Notes under the pieces: model-generated | What the model was told of the DNA's origin: nothing | The model's database searches: none | What the model saw: only the letters and a program-made list of their open reading frames with translations | Position numbers and translations under genes: made by a program | Assembly: GCA_008931825.1 (NCBI GenBank) | Contig: QXVZ01004446.1 | Location: 1 to 22,382 of the forward strand | Source of the DNA: Phallusia fumigata | Lineage: Eukaryota; Chordata; Ascidiacea; Phlebobranchia; Ascidiidae | DNA length: 22,382 nucleotides | Direction: 5' to 3' | In this document: piece after piece, positions 1 to 11,047 of the stretch | How the letters are laid out: each line of letters begins with the position of its first letter | How positions within the stretch are numbered: position 1 is the stretch's first letter

Positions 1-3000
1 GGGGCAATACAAGGTCTTGGGCGTTGTAGGAATCCTGTTTGGAAACTTAATAATCTCCTTTTCAAATCTGAAGTTCTTAAACGTTATGAGTATTTGTGCC
101 CACAAAACAACTGAAGTCAATCAAACCAACTCGGTATTAGATTTAATTAAACGTGAACAATTTAAGTCAAAACAGAGTTGCCCTACAAATGCTGACCACG
201 CATTTCCATCTACCTTAATGAAGCCGCTGATATTAATCAAAACTTTGAGTTTGTTCAAAGCTCGTGGGTCGATAATATTTTTCCAGTAGCAATATTGACT
301 CGCTGATACAACCCTCTGTCGAGCGAGCTATGTACAAACAAAACTAGATGACATTATACTACCAGACACACAATAACGTAACCGCCACAAACAACAACGT
401 CGCTAAAACACAGCAAACATTCAGTCTTTGATGTCATCCTTGTGTATTTGCTGTGATGGATGAGACAGGGAGAAGTAGCCACAAGATTCAATGATTGACA
501 TCTCCCCGCCTCACCCGGTTTTGCTTAACGTACTACACGACGATGGCTGGACAAACTACAAGCGGCTGCTCTCCACTGTAGTTCCGTTATACACGCCGTA
601 AAGTGGGTTTCCAAACGAGCTTCAATTAGTCAACTGTATAATTGGACAAAAAACGTCCTCAAAAGGAACTTTTCATGCGAAGATACGTTCTTGGATTAAG
701 GTTTTAACGTAGCTTCCTGCTTAACTTAGATGATTTTAATGAAGTCAATTCGTTTAAAAGCTGCTTTTAAATGTGAAATGAAACAAACCAAACTCTCTAT
801 TCGCTTGAGAATTTGATCCCGGGGCAAAACGCACGTGGCTGATTCACTGACTCACAGCCACTGGTGAGCAAAGTTGCTTTCAAAAGTTTTGAGCTGATTG
901 AAAGTCCTCCCACCGGGAATGCTGTCGGTTCCCACTCTCCAGCTGTTCCGCAATTCGATCCTTCCACCGGTTTCCGCAGGCGGGAGGTTTTTCCGAGATT
1001 TCCGCGGCGCCCAAATTTGTCTTCATCGTTTGGGAAAATTTATTTCACATTAGTTCGGTGTAGTCGATGACAAAAGTTGCTGTCCAGGCTTCGCAGTTAC
1101 CTGTTGGGCGCGATGTCTGAATCACTCGACCATTTTACGAGACAGGTTTGTGAAAAGTTTTGTTTGATTGTCTGATCCCGAAATCATGAAGTGAACAATG
1201 GAATAATAGAAGAGTGTGTGAAGCTCGCTTAAATAAGTGTGAAGAAATGCAAAAATGTTTTTTAAGAGTTCAACAATGCATTTGTTTCTTCAGAATGTAG
1301 ATTTTTGATGTTTGTGTAGATCTAATCCCTCTGCAAAAAAAGCTTATACACTGTGCACAATTTATACCTAAATTTCCGTTGTGTTTTTGGTGGAAAATTC
1401 TTCACACAAAACTTAATGCCGATTTACTGTTATTGCCAATCACTTCAACAACCTGCTCTAAACACAAACAAGGAAATATCCGCTTCATCAAAGCCTGAGA
1501 AACCCAACAATACCTAAACCCACACACAGCAGACAACAAATGTATTTGGTCAACACCACCCCCCTAATGTTGCCCCCTAAACACCCCAAACTTCCGTGTA
1601 CGTCACACAATCGGTCGTACATAAATCCACTTCTTAGCAGCTGTTGATAGCGACAACATAAAATCGTTTGCTTTGATTCGCTTCTCCGCGATCTCCGAGC
1701 AATGAAATCGCGACGCAACAATAAAACCGGCACGCTCGAATTCCGGTCTGTTCTGCTGCTTGTTGTTAACTTGTGTTGAACAGGTGTGGGTCGTTAACCG
1801 GCGTTGCTTTTGAACGCTTTGTACCTCGCGCAAGACATCCAGGATGCATTCGTGTGCTCGCTTGTCTTGGGAAGTGACAGTTGTTCAATGAAGACAAGAA
1901 TCTTTGTTATTTTACTAGCCCGGTGTTTATGTGCTTGACTTGCAACTTGTGTTAAGGCTGGCCCAGTATTCGCTATGAGACATATAGACGACGAATCTTT
2001 ATCTGTGTTGTTGCATTGTATGCAACTTTGGTTAAAACGGTTTATTTGTTTAAATGCAAAAGTCGTGTATGTTTTCTGTGTGTTTATGGATAAATTTCCA
2101 AAATTATGTTAACTTTTAAACCAGCATTCAACTATAACAACGTTGTAGCGATGGTTCTGTTTGAATCAACTTAACAGCATTAGGAGTTTTTAACTGTTTT
2201 TATCAAAATTGGTGCGTTTGAAAAGCCATTGAGTAAAGCAGTGAAGGTTTTGCCTACACTCTCGTTAATGTGTTGAAAAAATAAATTAACAAAATGAAAG
2301 TGTAAGCTGAAAAGCTTGGTGAAATTCCGTCGTTAGCGCAGTTTCATTATCGGGTTTCCAACTCGCAAAATCGCGCTCTCTGCATCTGCGTTTGTTTATC
2401 GCCGTCGTCTCAACCACGCGCGCGCGAGTTGCTTTTTTCTTCTCCTCCACTGCCGCGAGAAAAAAAGCCGCGCAAGTAAATCTTGTCTGACATTCACCAG
2501 TTTGTGGCGTCAGTTCAGCATTGCACGTCTGTGTGGAAGCGTTGCGTGAATTTCAGTTCAGATCCTAATGCAGATTTGCTTCTTCTTGGTTAGATGTGCA
2601 ATGTTTAATTCACTGCAGTTTGACAGCATGGTTCTGTATTGGAACAATGCGTGTTTCACAGGCAGGCACGTGCGGATAAAGTTACAATTTAAGCAGTGTG
2701 TGTTGTAGGCTTTATTTCGCTTGGTGACAGAAATCATAGCAACACAATTGCACTAAAACAATCACCAAGCCGGAAATAGCTGCTAACGTTAGAAAACGCA
2801 ATGTAGCGCGTAAAAAAGGCCACAATTAGTAGATCAAGGTTGAACGCCATTGAATCTACAAACAGACAGGGGTGTTATGCTTTTCTCATTTGGAAATGCG
2901 TTGGCGTTCCATCATAACTTTCCTTATACGAGCTTGCGCAAGCGTTTATTTGCTTGGTAAGTCAGTCACGAGTTGGAATGCTTTTGATTTCACAATTCTA

Positions 3001-3108
3001 ACAATCAGGATTTGTTCAGTTGTTCATGAATCACCCAGACAACTTAGTGCTAACTGTATCATCTGCTATTGTGTTTGCTTGTCGATCTGCTGAACGAAAA
3101 GCTTTTGA
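1..3108. other. 5' flank of the DLC-type gene; no exon supported
   Basis: About 3.1 kb in which I see no convincing coding exon: open frames are short, have low-complexity translations and no recognisable domain. A CG-rich patch at about 2395-2475 (several CGCG runs next to a pyrimidine tract) is the most promoter-like piece, but I see no defined core promoter. A copy of a dispersed hairpin element lies at 2712-2845. A SAM-domain exon, expected upstream in many DLC family members, was looked for and not found. Untranslated first exons could be hidden here. Confidence 0.5.
2712..2845. repeat. Dispersed hairpin element, copy 1
   Basis: A roughly 134-bp segment that reappears at 13231-13366, about three quarters identical by eye. 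It contains a perfect 9-bp inverted repeat, GCTTGGTGA at 2719-2727 and TCACCAAGC at 2762-2770, separated by a 34-nt loop. The shared part continues through GCCGGAAATA and ends near TTGAAC. I do not recognise the family; a MITE or SINE fragment is plausible. Confidence 0.6.
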
Positions 3109-6100
3109 ATGCTCGTGGATTTAAACAGAAAACTTGGCGTAATGGAAGTAAGGAACTCAGAGGTTTCAGTTCCGACTGCGTACAACCAGGTTCACCGCAG
3201 AAGCTGTGAAGGCGCCATCCGAAAATCGGCTGTGGCTGTTGTGGAAAGGCAACTGAATCACAGAAGCATTCACAGTGACCCCGGATTATGCTTCAAAACT
3301 CGTCCTGTGATCAGCGACCAAGTACTGAAACAGCTTGCCGATGTCGTCCTGCGCCGCACTGAGCCCGGGAATTTGCTGCGATCGCGCGCGGCGTTTGGCC
3401 TCGATGATCGCCGCCAAGTTTCCAGCCTAGCCCAGGGGTATGGATGCTACGACGCCAAGGCCCATGATGATTATTGCTATCAAGGTGGTGATGTGCGACG
3501 CAGCAGAGACAACCGACGCGTCTGTGTTCTCGATTCCAAGCTTTTGGAATACCGACAATGCACAAAATCGCGAGTTAAGAGTACTTCCTTATCCTCATCA
3601 GCTACCAGTATTTATTCGGAGGACGACACCTACAGATCTTCCGTCAGTCCCTCTCCCATCCCCTCCTGCTCTTCCGAGTGTCCATCCGTGATCTCCGGAT
3701 CCCGGAGGAGCTCCTTCAGTTTCCTGGAGGAGGAGGATGTCGACGAAATTGTAGCACAGAGCAACAATAACAACAATGGGGAGCACGGGATTGTGAAGAT
3801 TGAGGGCGATGTGCTTCTGGTGAATCTTAAAGACTTCGAGCAATCTCGCGAAGCCAGGGCCACAGAAAATCTATCATCTGTCAAAACCAAGTCAGAGTTT
3901 CTCTCCAGCATCCAAGAAGATTGCGTAAACGATAAACCGTTGAAGGTAGGTTAACAAGATCCAAATATATCCACACACTCACATATGGGAAACGTTTCTG
4001 TTATAATTACACATGTTATTCGGCGTGGATTAGGCGCGGGCGGGCACAGTAATGGTCCAAACATCAACAAAACTCATCGCGTTCAGTTTCTCGAAAGCCC
4101 AATTCATTCCAGGATCGATAAACTACGTCACAAATTCATGTGTTTTGTGTCCGCGTGGGCAGAGCGCTGCCGGTGTCGTGGGTTGGCTGGCGACGTGTTC
4201 GTTCGACGGGACATAATTGCCGGCAGCTAAAACCTGTGTAAGTGGCTGCAGCCGTTCGTCGCCTGTTTACAGCTCCGGTACAGACGCGACAGTCTGCTTG
4301 TAATCATGCTTGCCACCAGCACTTTTCGAATGCGAGGCTTTGGAAACATAAAGCGGGTTGATAAGTATGTTTTGTTCGGTCAACCAAAAAGGTTTGGTTT
4401 GAAATAAGTCTATCGCTTGCAACTTATTGTGTTTTGTGAAAGTTTCACATCTTTTAAATAAAGCCAAATTTAGTGAAATTTGGCAAAACTGTCACAAACC
4501 AAGTCTCAACGTTTTAAGATTTGCGTCGCATTACACCGAAATAAATCGCGTTTCAGAGTCCAAGAACGCGGCGACCGCGCGCGTTTTTCCAATTAATCAG
4601 CGCGTGGGGATGACCAAACACGGACAAGAGGCGATTTTCAATTGTCCGTCGCGTTCTTGTTGCTGACCGAATGGAATTAATCGCGCTAATAACACCGAGA
4701 TTGAGGTTTGCAGTCATTGTCACCGCCGCTCTTTAATCTCATGGTTTTGTTGACATTGTCCTCAAAGCAATCACTTGATTCTAGAATGGTCAAGCACTTT
4801 GCATTGCTTCGCGTCCATGGTATGTAGTTTCTCTCCGCCCTTCTCTCTGTGGTCGTAAACTCTTAAAACGAAAATCTTTTTTTACGACTCAAGGATGCCT
4901 AGGAAACAATGAAGAATACAAGCGACCCAATTTTGGCATTGTCCTCTTAGCTTTTCTACATGTTTTATGGCGGTAACGTAAGTTTCACATTCCCAGCTAA
5001 GGGTTTTCTGAACCGGCGATCTTTAGGTTTCCTTGCCGTTTTGCGTCACAAGGAACAATTTCCCCCTAATCCTCGATCCATCTTGCTCAACCATCGACCA
5101 AAGCCCGCCTACGTGGTCTGGTCGGTTACTTTAGCGCAGCAGGAGGTATTAAAACCTTTCCAGCGCCCCACTGTGCTTCTAATTGCTGCAAGGGCCAGTT
5201 TGCTCATGATATTTGATGATTGATCTTGATTTATTCAAAGTTTGAAGGTTGTGTAATTTTGTTTTGCAACCTACAAAAGTTTCAAGAAAGTAAAACAAAG
5301 TATTTCATGCCAAACACAAAACTAAATAGGGTTTCCCCGCTGTGCTTCTAATTGCTACGAAGGCAGGCAGTTTGTTTGTTGTGATTAGAGAAGCAAAACC
5401 AGCAGCTTACCGCCACACGAGACCATCCGGCTATTTTTCCTTTCCAGTCCGCCAGCCACTTGCAATAACAAATGACGATTATTTAGACAGTTTTAGAAAT
5501 ATGTCAAACTCTGTTGACGTTTGTCTACGTCATGTTGCATTGTTACGTAACGATTGTTTTCGAGTTTACCGATTGTCCTGAACGCGGTAGCAAACAAACG
5601 TAAAGGCATTTCCCATAGCGAAGATAGCGAGTTTGATGCCCAAGGAACCGCAACTGTAGCGCGCGAGATTCATTGTCACGTCATAGGAACACGGGGAAAT
5701 GAAACTCGAATTCTGTTTGCTTCGAAAACTCCCCTTTTGTCCTCGCGACCCCGCTTTGTTTGCAATATAAAGGGGCGTCGACCGTAGAGTCGAACATTTT
5801 TATGACAGTTTATACTTGGAAAGTCGTCTTTCCATCTTCGTCTCTTCCCCGCGCGATCGCGTTCTACATTCCTCCCCTTGTAATTGCATTACGCCCTTCC
5901 ATAACTTCTGTCGCATCGTTCATCGCGCGATCGCGTTCTAAATGAAGTTTGCAGATGAATGTTGTTGTTGTGACGTCATATTCNTCCGACTCCAACTCCG
6001 GGAGAAACCAGCGTCCGGTCAGCATCTACGACAACCTCCCGGAGAGCGCTCTCAGTGGCGCAGCATCCGCTCAAGATCTCATGAACATCCTGGATCCCAC

Positions 6101-9100
6101 CGCAAGATCAGTGGACGACTCCGGAGTCTTCGTGGGTGGGAGTCAAGAATCTTTGGATGTTGGTGCTCCAGTGCCGACGGATGCTGCTTTCTGGAGCGTG
6201 GATGACATCGTGGAGAGGACACACAGCCTCCAGCAGATGGTGAGATCGTGGGAAGATGAGGAGGACAACAAGTCGGATCAACCGGATCAAGTCGTACTCC
6301 CAAGCTATAGCTCAGAGGTAAGAGGAATACCAGGGAATATTGCAGTGAGCACTTCAAAATGAGCCTTGTTAAAAACATAACTGCCAGAGAACTTGTATGT
6401 AGTGAATACATTGTAATGCAAACGTTTCGACAATCGCTGTTGTCATCATCAGTGCAAATTTTGCGCAAGTTTTGTATGTTTATTCTGGTAATGGGACTTC
6501 AGTTCTAAAGTTTTGTGATTTTTGCAGAACATTTCATCGGCCGAAGACGAAACAGGGACAGCTTCTAAAGGCACCAACAGCGACCACATGTAAGTTTTTA
6601 ACCCTACAACTTAAACCTCGTATCTCCACTGCCTTCAAGCGGCACGTGCCCTCAGATCAGCACCCCCGATAACATACACCAGTCAATTACCCGCGAACCG
6701 CAGATGTTGTGCAAGCTATCTGTCGGTTGAAACGGTTGAATGAGATGAAAGCGCTTTTTGCCGAACCTCTTAATCAGCCAGTCGGGTCGCTCGCTCCGTT
6801 CCGCCTTTCATCTTCAGCTGACCTAAAAGCCACGAGCCCCGTGCGGCCAAACCGCTGCGAACCACGCGTTCGAAAATCACATAGCTGAAAGAGAATACCA
6901 GCGTTAAGTGCATGAACGCAGCGTAGAGAATTTGCACACTTTGTGTCCATGTTTGTGCATAAGTTTCTGCCTTCGTTCATTCGTGCCGTGTCGAGCACCA
7001 ATTACAACATCGTAGTCCAGTAATTTCAGCGGCCTGCTCGTCTCGTTAGCTGCTTAGCCGCCGTGAAATCCAATTGCAATTTAGGTCGTCGCGTTTAGTT
7101 ATTTACTGCAATGTTCCAGTAATCCGGGTTTACTGCGGCAAACACTTCCTGAAACCGCCGACATTTTCATGTAACTTTATCTGTACAAATACCACAGCTA
7201 TGTGGTTCTGATGTTCCGTTATTTATACGTTAGTCAACACGCGTTGTAGTCGTGTTCATTCCAGTAACAAAGTTGTAGCGACGGAGCTTTACACGCCACT
7301 ATATCATGTTTAACACGGCTTCGTTTGTTGATCAACACAGACTGAGACAAGCTCGACTCAGATGGCAGAGTTTCAACCGAGATCATGGGCCAGGCTCGCA
7401 ATCACAACAAACTTTACAACTCCACAACCTCTCTGTGGGACAACTCATGATTCTCCGCCGTCTGTCGATGCTGAAACTTACAGCTTTGCTTGAGAGTTAC
7501 GCGTTTAACACCAGTAAAGGATCTTTGAGTTGGTAAGTTGCAATGTGTTGCGGTTAGCTTACAACCCTGATTTTTATACCAGTTGTGTATATTTTTTGTG
7601 AAAATATCAACTATCAAGTTAATCTGGTAATAACAAAGCAAATTTGTACTTTTTTCATGTGTATACTATTCCAAAGTTCATTCAATTAATTCTAAAATTG
7701 CGTAAAACAACTTAGATTTGCAACCATAGAAATCTCACGACAATAAAAGTTATTTTCTACCCTGCAGGTCCGTACCTCGCTTCATCCGTCGCATCAAAGT
7801 ACCCGACTACAAAGACAAAGCGGTCTTCAGTGTTCCACTGCTCCAGAACGTCAAGCGATTCGGTCAGCCTCTCCCGCAATGCATACAACACGCCCTCGCT
7901 TTCCTCCGTCGCACGGCGCTCGACCAAGTTGGATTATTCCGCAAACCCGGTGTGAGATCCCGGATACAGAAGTTGAGAGCGAATTGCGAAAACAATCCAC
8001 TTCTCGCCAATTTTGAGGAGTGTAGCGCCTATGACGTGGCGGATATGGTGAAACAGTTTTTCCGTGAACTTCCTGACCCGCTTATGACCATGAAACTGTC
8101 GGAAACTTTTATCGGCATCTTTCTATGTAAGTAAATGCATTCATTTGATGACGTAAACAATTACGTAATAAAAGTAGCACATAACAAATCTTATGTGTTT
8201 ATCATTTCCGTCGACCCTGCTTAAAATCTGACCCAAATTTTTATCATGTTCAGACGTCCCGAAAGAACTTTGGCTTCAAACTCTCCAAGCAGCCGTCATG
8301 CTGCTTCCTGATGAAACCCGGGAAACACTTAAGACCCTCCTCTGCTTCCTCAGTGACGTTTCATCGCGATCCGACGAGAATCACATGAACGAGACGAACC
8401 TCGCGACTTGTTTTGCGCCCTCGCTCTTCTACCAGCAATTCGGCAGCATCAAAAGCACTTCGTCATCCTCGCCAAAGTAAGTGCCGAGTCATGGTTTATC
8501 GTTGGCCTTAAATTGGCAAAACAAGCTTCGGGCAGACAGCTGTGATGAAACTAGCTAAGTTTGTGTTTTAAGTTGACAAGTTTCATGGTTTGGAGCTTTA
8601 AAACAATTGATAAATGCTGAAAGCGAGTCACAGACATTTAACTTAGTTGGCGAAACAACCAGGCCGCTAGTCATTTCCGTTCCATACCAAAACCTAACAA
8701 GCTTGAATACACGATGACGTCGACTAACCACCATTGTGACGTCACTTTGCAGGGTGCGAAAGCAGCAGGCGGGAAAAGGGGCGACAGCGCTGGCGCTCGG
8801 ACGACCCGACATGAAAGAAATGAACGAGAACGCGGCCGCCAACAACTGCTTGGCGTTCATGATTCGCCACGTCAAGGAGCTTTTCAAGGTGATGTCACGT
8901 TCCCTGTTTGATTGACATTTTCTTGTGTGTGTTTGGATACAGAGTTTTAGCGGCAAGAATCGATACAATCTTACCCTGGTTTGCTACCGTTGCCATTTCC
9001 GGGATTAATTGTTCAGGGGCATGATCCCGTTGAGTGGGGTTTTTAGGGGTCTGACCCCGTTGAGTCGGGGGATTTAGGGGTCAAGTGCACAACGCCCCTA

Positions 9101-10833
9101 TGCATTTTTCGGGGCCCTGTAACGTCGACAGACGAGTATTTCTTAATTCCGCGCCAGCTAGTCACGATCTTCCAGACAGCGTGGCGGCTGAAACTCGATC
9201 TGTTATTCACTTGGAAGGTATTAACGTGTTCCCGCGAGTTCTGCCCCAAAATCGTGCGACACAAAAACGTGATAATTCGGGAATTCGCTTGACACATGTC
9301 TACGAACATTCTATTTTTGTATTCCGCAAATGGTTGTTGACATTTTTTATGGAAGGCATTTGTCAACAACCGAAACTTTTCGTTTTCATCACCTAACCTC
9401 TTTCCTAGGAAAATAGTTTAAACTCGGGAGCATTTCCAATTTTTCCGCCCCCGCCCCTAAATAGATTGAGCAATATTCAATCATGCATGTCGTCTTTACG
9501 TCACAGATCTCGGAAGACGCGATGACGCAATGCCGCATGTCTGTGATGCAACAAAACGAGGACGTGCTTGCTGACGAGATCGGCTACACACCCGACATGG
9601 GCGACGAGGGCGATTATTACGCCGACTTCCACGCCTATGTTGATCGCATTGTGACGCAAACAATGCGTGAAGAACAGCGCGTGTCGCAGAACAAAGGAGG
9701 ATGGCAGACTGTACCGAGCGCACCTGGAAGTGAACTTATGTACAAGAAGGTGAGAGATGGTTTACTAAACGTATTTGGTTGTTCAGGGGAAAGTACATGC
9801 TCATTAAATGACAACATATTAAGATTCCATTCCTATAAAATTATTTCAAACGAGGCTTTAATAAAAATGCTTGTGTTTCCAAATATAAAAGCTAGCGTAA
9901 AAACCATTTTCTCAAATGAAATTTCACCATTTCGAGTGGTTTTCATGTTTTAAGTTACGTGGTAACTTTTTAATGACACTAAATTTCAGTCGATCACAAT
10001 TTAACAACTTTAATTTTTCATAGATGAACGACGACAACCCACTTCGTATGTGGCGATGTCAGGTTGAGATCGAAGGTGCTGACGTCAGACAAGTGACAGA
10101 CCGTGTGCTGAACGAACGTCACATGTGGGACGATGACCTTGTCCAGTGGAAGGTCATTCAACAACCTGACGAACGAACTCAGCTCTTCCAAACCGTCAGA
10201 GCTGAGATGAGTCCTCATCCGACGAGAGATTATTGCGTTTTAAGGTAGGTTGCACTGATAATGTTGAGTTTATTTAATGTAACTTAAATGCTGATTTGAT
10301 TTCATATTTTAAACTCATTTCTGGTTGATTAGAACAATATGCGGAATTTGTGTAACGATATTTGAGCTGTTTTCCAATGGCCACGCCTAGTGAACTAGTG
10401 AATATAAAATATTTTTCTGTTTTATACCTCGGTGCCATTTTTTGCAAAACAGATGAATCTTTAGCAAAATTGGTTTTACTGAATTTTTTTTTGGGAAATC
10501 CATTGTGCGAACATGAATCTAAAACTTGAAATTTTTTATTCCAGATCCTGGAGGACAAACGCCAGCCCACGTGGTGCTTGCGTCATCGTCGAGGCCTCCA
10601 CCAGCCAACCCAACCTCCTTGGTGACGTCAGAGGTGTCGTGCTGACGTCACGTTACGTCATCGAGCCCACCGACAACCCGTCAAAGTGCCTCCTCACCCA
10701 CGTGAGTCGCGTTGACACGAAGGGACGCAACCCCGAATGGTACAATAAGATGTTCGGCCACATCGACTCTCAGCTCTTACTCCGACTCAGGGACTCGATT
10801 CGCGTCATGCCGCCCAAGGTCGCTTCCACGTGA
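3109..10833 (+). CDS. DLC-family RhoGAP-START protein (DLC1/STARD13/STARD8 type)
   Basis: A GTPase-activating protein expected to switch off RhoA-class GTPases at focal adhesions. Ten exons keep frame: 3109-3945, 5955-6317, 6528-6589, 7341-7532, 7768-8126, 8254-8476, 8753-8888, 9507-9749, 10024-10244, 10545-10833 (974 codons; vertebrate relatives are about 1,020-1,110). Residues 1-279 are serine-rich and probably disordered, with an RRSS site near 199-202. SIYDN is at 302-306. An LD-type helix (VDDIV...MVRSW) lies at 361-378. RhoGAP spans about 500-690, with the arginine finger in GLFRKPG (R543, codon 7940-7942), AYDVADM and TNLATCFAPSLF. START spans about 750-960 and ends with SRYVIEP and PEWYNKMFGH. 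A TGA sits directly before the ATG at 3109; the ATG at 3142 has a better initiation context and could be used. The starts of exons 2 and 4 are the least certain. No SAM domain is seen. The single vertebrate orthologue cannot be chosen, so no symbol is given. Confidence 0.92.
3946..5954 (+). other. Intron 1 of the DLC-type gene
   Basis: A 2.0-kb intron with donor AAG|GTAGGT and acceptor TTTGCAG|ATG. It holds no exon I can support. Two short repeats occur in it: a stretch around TGTGCTTCTAATTGCT at about 5169-5195 recurs at about 5340-5366, and the 17-mer CGCGCGATCGCGTTCTA occurs at 5850-5866 and 5924-5940, the second copy ending 14 bp before the exon. Open frames here look like chance. Confidence 0.6.
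5850..5940. repeat. Direct repeat of a 17-mer containing palindrome GCGATCGC
   Basis: CGCGCGATCGCGTTCTA occurs at 5850-5866 and again, identical, at 5924-5940, 74 bp apart start to start. Both contain the palindromic core CGCGATCGCG. The pair lies at the 3' end of DLC intron 1, just upstream of the second exon. It could be a short duplication or paired protein-binding sites. Confidence 0.7.
6366..6460 (-). repeat. Dispersed repeat fragment with hammerhead-like core, copy 1
   Basis: Intronic repeat just after DLC exon 2. Its left part, TTAAAAACATAACTGCCAGA, recurs exactly at 22291-22310. Its right part, with CGCTGTTGTCATCATCAGTG, recurs at about 12802-12822. On the minus strand it reads through a CTGATGA box, a hairpin and a GAAAC box, the layout of a hammerhead ribozyme. 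Such motifs are known from Penelope-like retroelements and related non-autonomous repeats, so a relic of that kind is a reasonable guess. Confidence 0.65.
6417..6456 (-). ncRNA. Hammerhead ribozyme-like motif
   Basis: Read on the minus strand from 6456 down: TGCA (stem I, 5' side), CTGATGA at 6452-6446, one extra T, then GACAA / CAGCGA / TTGTC (a 5-bp stem II with a 6-nt loop), GAAA at 6428-6425, a self-complementary ACGT that could form stem III in a dimer, a T at the cleavage position, then TGCA (stem I, 3' side). All conserved core boxes are in the right order. The unpaired T after CTGATGA and the lack of a stem III loop weaken it, so activity is unproven. Confidence 0.45.
9022..9082. repeat. 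Two-copy tandem repeat, about 30 bp
   Basis: Two adjacent imperfect units, 9022-9051 and 9052-9082, each running TGA(T/C)CCCGTTGAGT, then a G-rich run, then TTTAGGGGTC. They differ at a few positions. The tract is rich in GGGG runs on the plus strand and lies in the intron between the seventh and eighth DLC exons, which otherwise (8889-9506) holds nothing recognisable. Confidence 0.75.
10623..10660. promoter_or_regulatory. Paired CRE-type palindromes inside a coding exon
   Basis: TGACGTCA occurs at 10623-10630 and again at 10643-10650, exactly 20 bp apart, followed by TTACGTCA at 10653-10660. TGACGTCA is the full consensus for CREB/ATF bZIP proteins. The sites lie in the START-domain exon, so coding constraint could explain part of the sequence. 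Any regulatory role is inference. Confidence 0.3.
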
Positions 10834-11047
10834 TCGCCAAGGTCGTTCATGGTCACACGTGGCCGCGGAGACGGCGACGATCTNTACGTTGGTCGGCGAT
10901 TGCTCGTTGCGTTGGAAACCTGGATGAAAGTTGGCAAAGTCACAGATTTCTGTTTCGAAAATTGCGAAATTCAACCTTATTTGGTTTGCTAACTTATTCA
11001 GAGTTCATAAAAGTATGAAATAGCTGCCCTGCTCGTCGTGTGTTACG

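Noticed and set aside
864-1070. Open frame of 68 codons in the upstream region
   Set aside because: No domain, no splice-site support and low-complexity translation; probably chance.
4427-5945. Several 60-90 codon open frames in DLC intron 1
   Set aside because: No domain or splice-site evidence; the intron is bounded by exons that join in phase.
5984-5984. N in DLC exon 2 as a frameshift or gap
   Set aside because: The codon is TCN, serine whichever base it is, and the frame is consistent on both sides with no flanking duplication.
7279-7340. Longer version of DLC exon 4 using an upstream acceptor (7287)
   Set aside because: It is also in phase, but the pyrimidine tract is poor; the acceptor at 7340 is stronger and gives a segment that aligns better with DLC proteins.
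9085-9396. Overlapping open frames on both strands inside a DLC intron
   Set aside because: They lie between two well-supported DLC exons, have no homology I recognise, and the two strands mirror each other as chance frames do.
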